Under the pieces are notes generated by a model. The model was not told the DNA's origin and searched no databases. It was given only the letters and a program-made list of their open reading frames with translations. A stretch of DNA of 64,000 bases from Nitrospira sp. Its GTDB lineage: Bacteria > Nitrospirota > Nitrospiria > Nitrospirales > Nitrospiraceae. Shown here piece by piece: positions 61,762-64,000 of this stretch (the first letter of the stretch is position 1; each line of letters begins with the position of its first letter). The translations under genes were made by a program, and so were the position numbers. Location: positions 491,221 to 555,220 of the forward strand of contig SWDS01000002.1 of assembly GCA_005116745.1 (NCBI GenBank), given 5' to 3'.

Positions 61762-62562
61762 ATGTCGAAAACCTTGAAACAAGTGCTCACGATCGCCGGC
61801 TCGGATTCAGGCGGAGGCGCGGGTATCCAGGCCGATATCAAAGCCATGTCCGCCAATGGTGTGTTCGCCATGTCTGTCATCACCGCGATCACGGCCCAGA
61901 ATACCGAAGAGGTGACGGATATCTTCGAATTGCCACCGGCCATCATCGCCTCGCAACTCGACGCAATCTTCGATGATTTCGACGTCGCTGCCGTGAAAAC
62001 CGGGATGTTGTCCTCGGCGGCCCTCGTCGAAGTCGTCGTGAGAATGCTGACCCCTCAGCACGTGACCAACCTGGTCGTGGATCCGGTGATGATTTCCAAG
62101 AGCGGTCATGCGCTCTTGCAACCGGACGCGGTCGAAGCAGTCAAGACCACGCTGTTGCCGCTCGCATTGGTCGTGACACCGAACGTGCATGAGGCGCAGC
62201 AGTTGTCGGGTATTGAGGTTGCCTCGTTGGCTGATGCTCGGCGAGCCGCCAAGATCATTCATGGATTCGGATGTAAGTATGTGCTGATCAAAGGCGGCCA
62301 TCTCCTCGCTGAACGGGCGACGGATCTGCTCTACGACGGACGATTTTTTAATCTCTTGAAGGGGGAGTACATCGAGACCCGTCATACGCATGGCACCGGC
62401 TGTACGTTCGCCTCCGCGCTGGCGGCGCATCTGGCACGAGGGCAATCCGTCCTGGATGCGGCGCAAGCTGCCAAGTCCTACGTCACCGAAGCGATCCGTC
62501 ATGGGCTGGCAATCGGCCACGGACAAGGCCCCACGGATCATTTTTATTTCCTAGAACGGTAG
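61762..62562 (+). CDS. thiD: Hydroxymethylpyrimidine/phosphomethylpyrimidine kinase
   Basis: A 266-residue ribokinase-fold enzyme that phosphorylates HMP twice for thiamine synthesis. Seen: [19 protein letters not shown] at the start, a [13 protein letters not shown] near 78, [15 protein letters not shown] near 106, and the catalytic [20 protein letters not shown] near 210. Complete. Ten bases after the FlgO-like gene and ten before the oxidase-like gene, so the three form a probable transcript. No TPP riboswitch element is visible upstream. Confidence 0.95.
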   Translation: MSKTLKQVLTIAGSDSGGGAGIQADIKAMSANGVFAMSVITAITAQNTEEVTDIFELPPAIIASQLDAIFDDFDVAAVKTGMLSSAALVEVVVRMLTPQHVTNLVVDPVMISKSGHALLQPDAVEAVKTTLLPLALVVTPNVHEAQQLSGIEVASLADARRAAKIIHGFGCKYVLIKGGHLLAERATDLLYDGRFFNLLKGEYIETRHTHGTGCTFASALAAHLARGQSVLDAAQAAKSYVTEAIRHGLAIGHGQGPTDHFYFLER

Positions 62563-62572
62563 CGGTATACCC

Positions 62573-63898
62573 ATGTTTGCACGAGCCTATCCACCCCTCT
62601 CATTTTGCTTCACAGGCCTTGGCTGGCTGGTGCTGGCGTCCATCCTCGGGTTGGCGATCCTGATCGGGCTGATTCGTGGCACGCCGCTACCGTCATGGGT
62701 CCGGATGCTGCATGTCCATGCCGTCTTGGTCGGTGGTGTGGCCCAGATTATGCTCGGTGGATTTCTCCTATTCATCTCCCCACCTCACGCGGCTGACCGA
62801 AAAGAAACCGACTCGCATCCCCTTACATTCTGGGCGCTGAACAGCGGGCTGGTTGGAATGCTCGTGGGGTTCTGGCTGCATCAGTCCCTGATCGTAGGCG
62901 TCGCCGGCTTCGTGGTGATTGCCGCATTTTCCTCCGTCATCTACACCGTGTGGATCCGTGCGAGCAGGGCCTGGAAGTTCTCAATCAAAGAGTCTTGGTA
63001 TTACGCGCTCTCTCTCTTCTGCCTCGTGGGCGGGTCGGCCTTCGGAGAAATTATGGCACTCGGGTTCGTTCCGCAATCCTATGGCTATATGCGGCTTGCG
63101 CACATTCACCTGGCGGTGCTCGGCTTTGTGGTGCTGGCCATCATCGGCATGATGCACTATCTCCTCCCGATAATCTGGAGCCGCCCTTTCTTAAGCCTCA
63201 AGCTCGCGCAGACAGCGATAGTCTTGATGCCCCTCGGTGTCGCTGTCTTGATCGGCGGATTCTTGAACTCATCGGTCTCGGTTGAAATGGCCGCTGGCGC
63301 CATGCTTTTCACAGGCGGAATTCTCTGGACCGGCAATCTGCTTGGAACTTGGCGCGCCTCGACCCACAGCGGCAGCGCCGCCTCGGACCATCTTTTGGTC
63401 AGTACCTTCTTTCTCCTGTTCACCATCATCCTCGGCGTGCTTGTCGGAGCGAATCACCTCTCCAGTCCCCCGCGGCTGCCGTACGGCACACTCCACCTCG
63501 TCGCCTATACACATATGACGTTCGTCGGCTTCATCGTGAATGCCATCATGGGCGCGTGCTCCTACTTCATTCCCATCACCCTCGCAGCTGATCGTGTCCC
63601 CAATACCAAGAAGCGCGGGCCATATCTCCATCAGCTAAACGGGATCATGAACCGCTGGAGATCGGTACAGATCGCCACTCTCTCGCTCGGAACCATGGGG
63701 CTTGGCCTCTTGGCCGCACTCACGTGGAATGTGCCGCTGACCTCCATCTACATCCATATTGCAACCTGGATGAGTCTCGGCCTCCTCATCACCGGCTTGG
63801 TTCTCTTTTCAGTCAAGCTGACCTCAATCATCGCCAAGAAACCGGACACACTTCGGACAGCACAAACCTCCACTGACGAGCTCAAACTCACGGCCTAA
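62573..63898 (+). CDS. Heme-copper oxidase-family membrane protein (CcoN-like)
   Basis: A 441-residue protein with about 12 spans. Histidine-bearing helices are RMLHVHAVLVGGVAQIMLGG near 43, RLAHIHLAVLGFVVLAIIG near 174 and LVAYTHMTFVGFIVNAIMGA near 310, as in subunit I of cbb3-type oxidases. Neither a His-His pair nor the Tyr-His crosslink region of an oxidase is apparent, so O2 reduction at a Cu-B site is doubtful. It may be an electron-transfer or heme protein of the same fold. It starts 10 bases after thiD. No cytochrome subunits are adjacent in the window. Confidence 0.7.
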   Translation: MFARAYPPLSFCFTGLGWLVLASILGLAILIGLIRGTPLPSWVRMLHVHAVLVGGVAQIMLGGFLLFISPPHAADRKETDSHPLTFWALNSGLVGMLVGFWLHQSLIVGVAGFVVIAAFSSVIYTVWIRASRAWKFSIKESWYYALSLFCLVGGSAFGEIMALGFVPQSYGYMRLAHIHLAVLGFVVLAIIGMMHYLLPIIWSRPFLSLKLAQTAIVLMPLGVAVLIGGFLNSSVSVEMAAGAMLFTGGILWTGNLLGTWRASTHSGSAASDHLLVSTFFLLFTIILGVLVGANHLSSPPRLPYGTLHLVAYTHMTFVGFIVNAIMGACSYFIPITLAADRVPNTKKRGPYLHQLNGIMNRWRSVQIATLSLGTMGLGLLAALTWNVPLTSIYIHIATWMSLGLLITGLVLFSVKLTSIIAKKPDTLRTAQTSTDELKLTA

Positions 63899-64000
63899 CC
63901 GTCCGACCAGGCTGCCCCTGCTCCTGACCTCAACCCCCGACTCTGATGGGACTGTTGAATAAAGGGGGCGGTGCTTGAATTGTTGTTATACTGCGCCTTG

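Overview
The window looks like a chromosomal segment of a Nitrospira-type bacterium (Nitrospirota). This is an inference: no marker was searched. It rests on a two-gene 2-oxoacid:ferredoxin oxidoreductase of the kind used in the reductive TCA cycle, on the character of the many conserved small hypothetical proteins, and on the G+C-balanced codon use. Core genes (valS-nadC-birA-coaX, grpE-dnaK-dnaJ-rsmE, zwf, hrpB, thiD) are whole and show it is a normal chromosome rather than a plasmid or phage.

Layout. 0-4.2 kb is an accessory, decayed stretch: a 5'-truncated Crp/Fnr gene, three stress genes (Hsp20, CsbD, DUF1328), and a cassette-like pair (an orphan PIN-domain gene and a 64-aa ORF), each preceded by the same 69-bp repeat at the same distance. 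4.2-8.0 kb holds an IscA-type Fe-S protein, the oxidoreductase alpha and beta subunits and two small proteins, then a tRNA-Ser(CGA) beside an aldo/keto reductase remnant. 8.1-11.1 kb has a Cas4-like/DUF2779 nuclease and a MATE exporter. 11.1-16.5 kb is an export unit: beta-barrel, LolA-like protein and RND pump, with a MarR regulator. An identical 12-bp palindrome stands before the pump and before marR, so the regulator probably controls both. 16.5-20.4 kb carries a SulP-carbonic anhydrase fusion and a Na+/H+ antiporter, probably for bicarbonate and pH handling. Two diverged copies of the MATE 3' end lie at 16.5 and 21.6 kb in the same orientation.

20.5-28.3 kb is a run of small membrane proteins, an SGNH-type protein, a ketopantoate reductase with an added C-terminal domain, a sirtuin, a HAD phosphatase and a response regulator with a long helical tail. 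28.4-38.3 kb is housekeeping: tRNA charging, NAD, biotin and CoA cofactor genes, then the heat-shock chaperones with a terminator-like hairpin between dnaK and dnaJ. 38.4-40.2 kb is another decayed zone with an IS30-like transposase remnant and a stranded PEP-CTERM-like tail. 40.2-50.6 kb holds TerC, an MFS transporter, zwf, hrpB, a DEAD-box helicase and small proteins.

50.9-57.2 kb includes a large signalling protein combining MHYT, PAS-like, SpoIIE phosphatase, RsbW-like kinase and STAS domains, followed by a separate STAS protein: a partner-switching module. Next to it is a lipoprotein with a signal-peptidase-like domain whose catalytic serine is alanine. 57.3-64 kb has a geranylgeranyl-reductase-like flavoprotein, a zinc protease, an HflX GTPase truncated at an inverted repeat, a FlgO-like lipid-envelope protein, thiD and a CcoN-like heme-copper family membrane protein. 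The most unusual items are the probably inactive signal peptidase homologue, the fused ketopantoate reductase, the repeat-led cassettes, the repeated MATE ends and the shared MarR operator.
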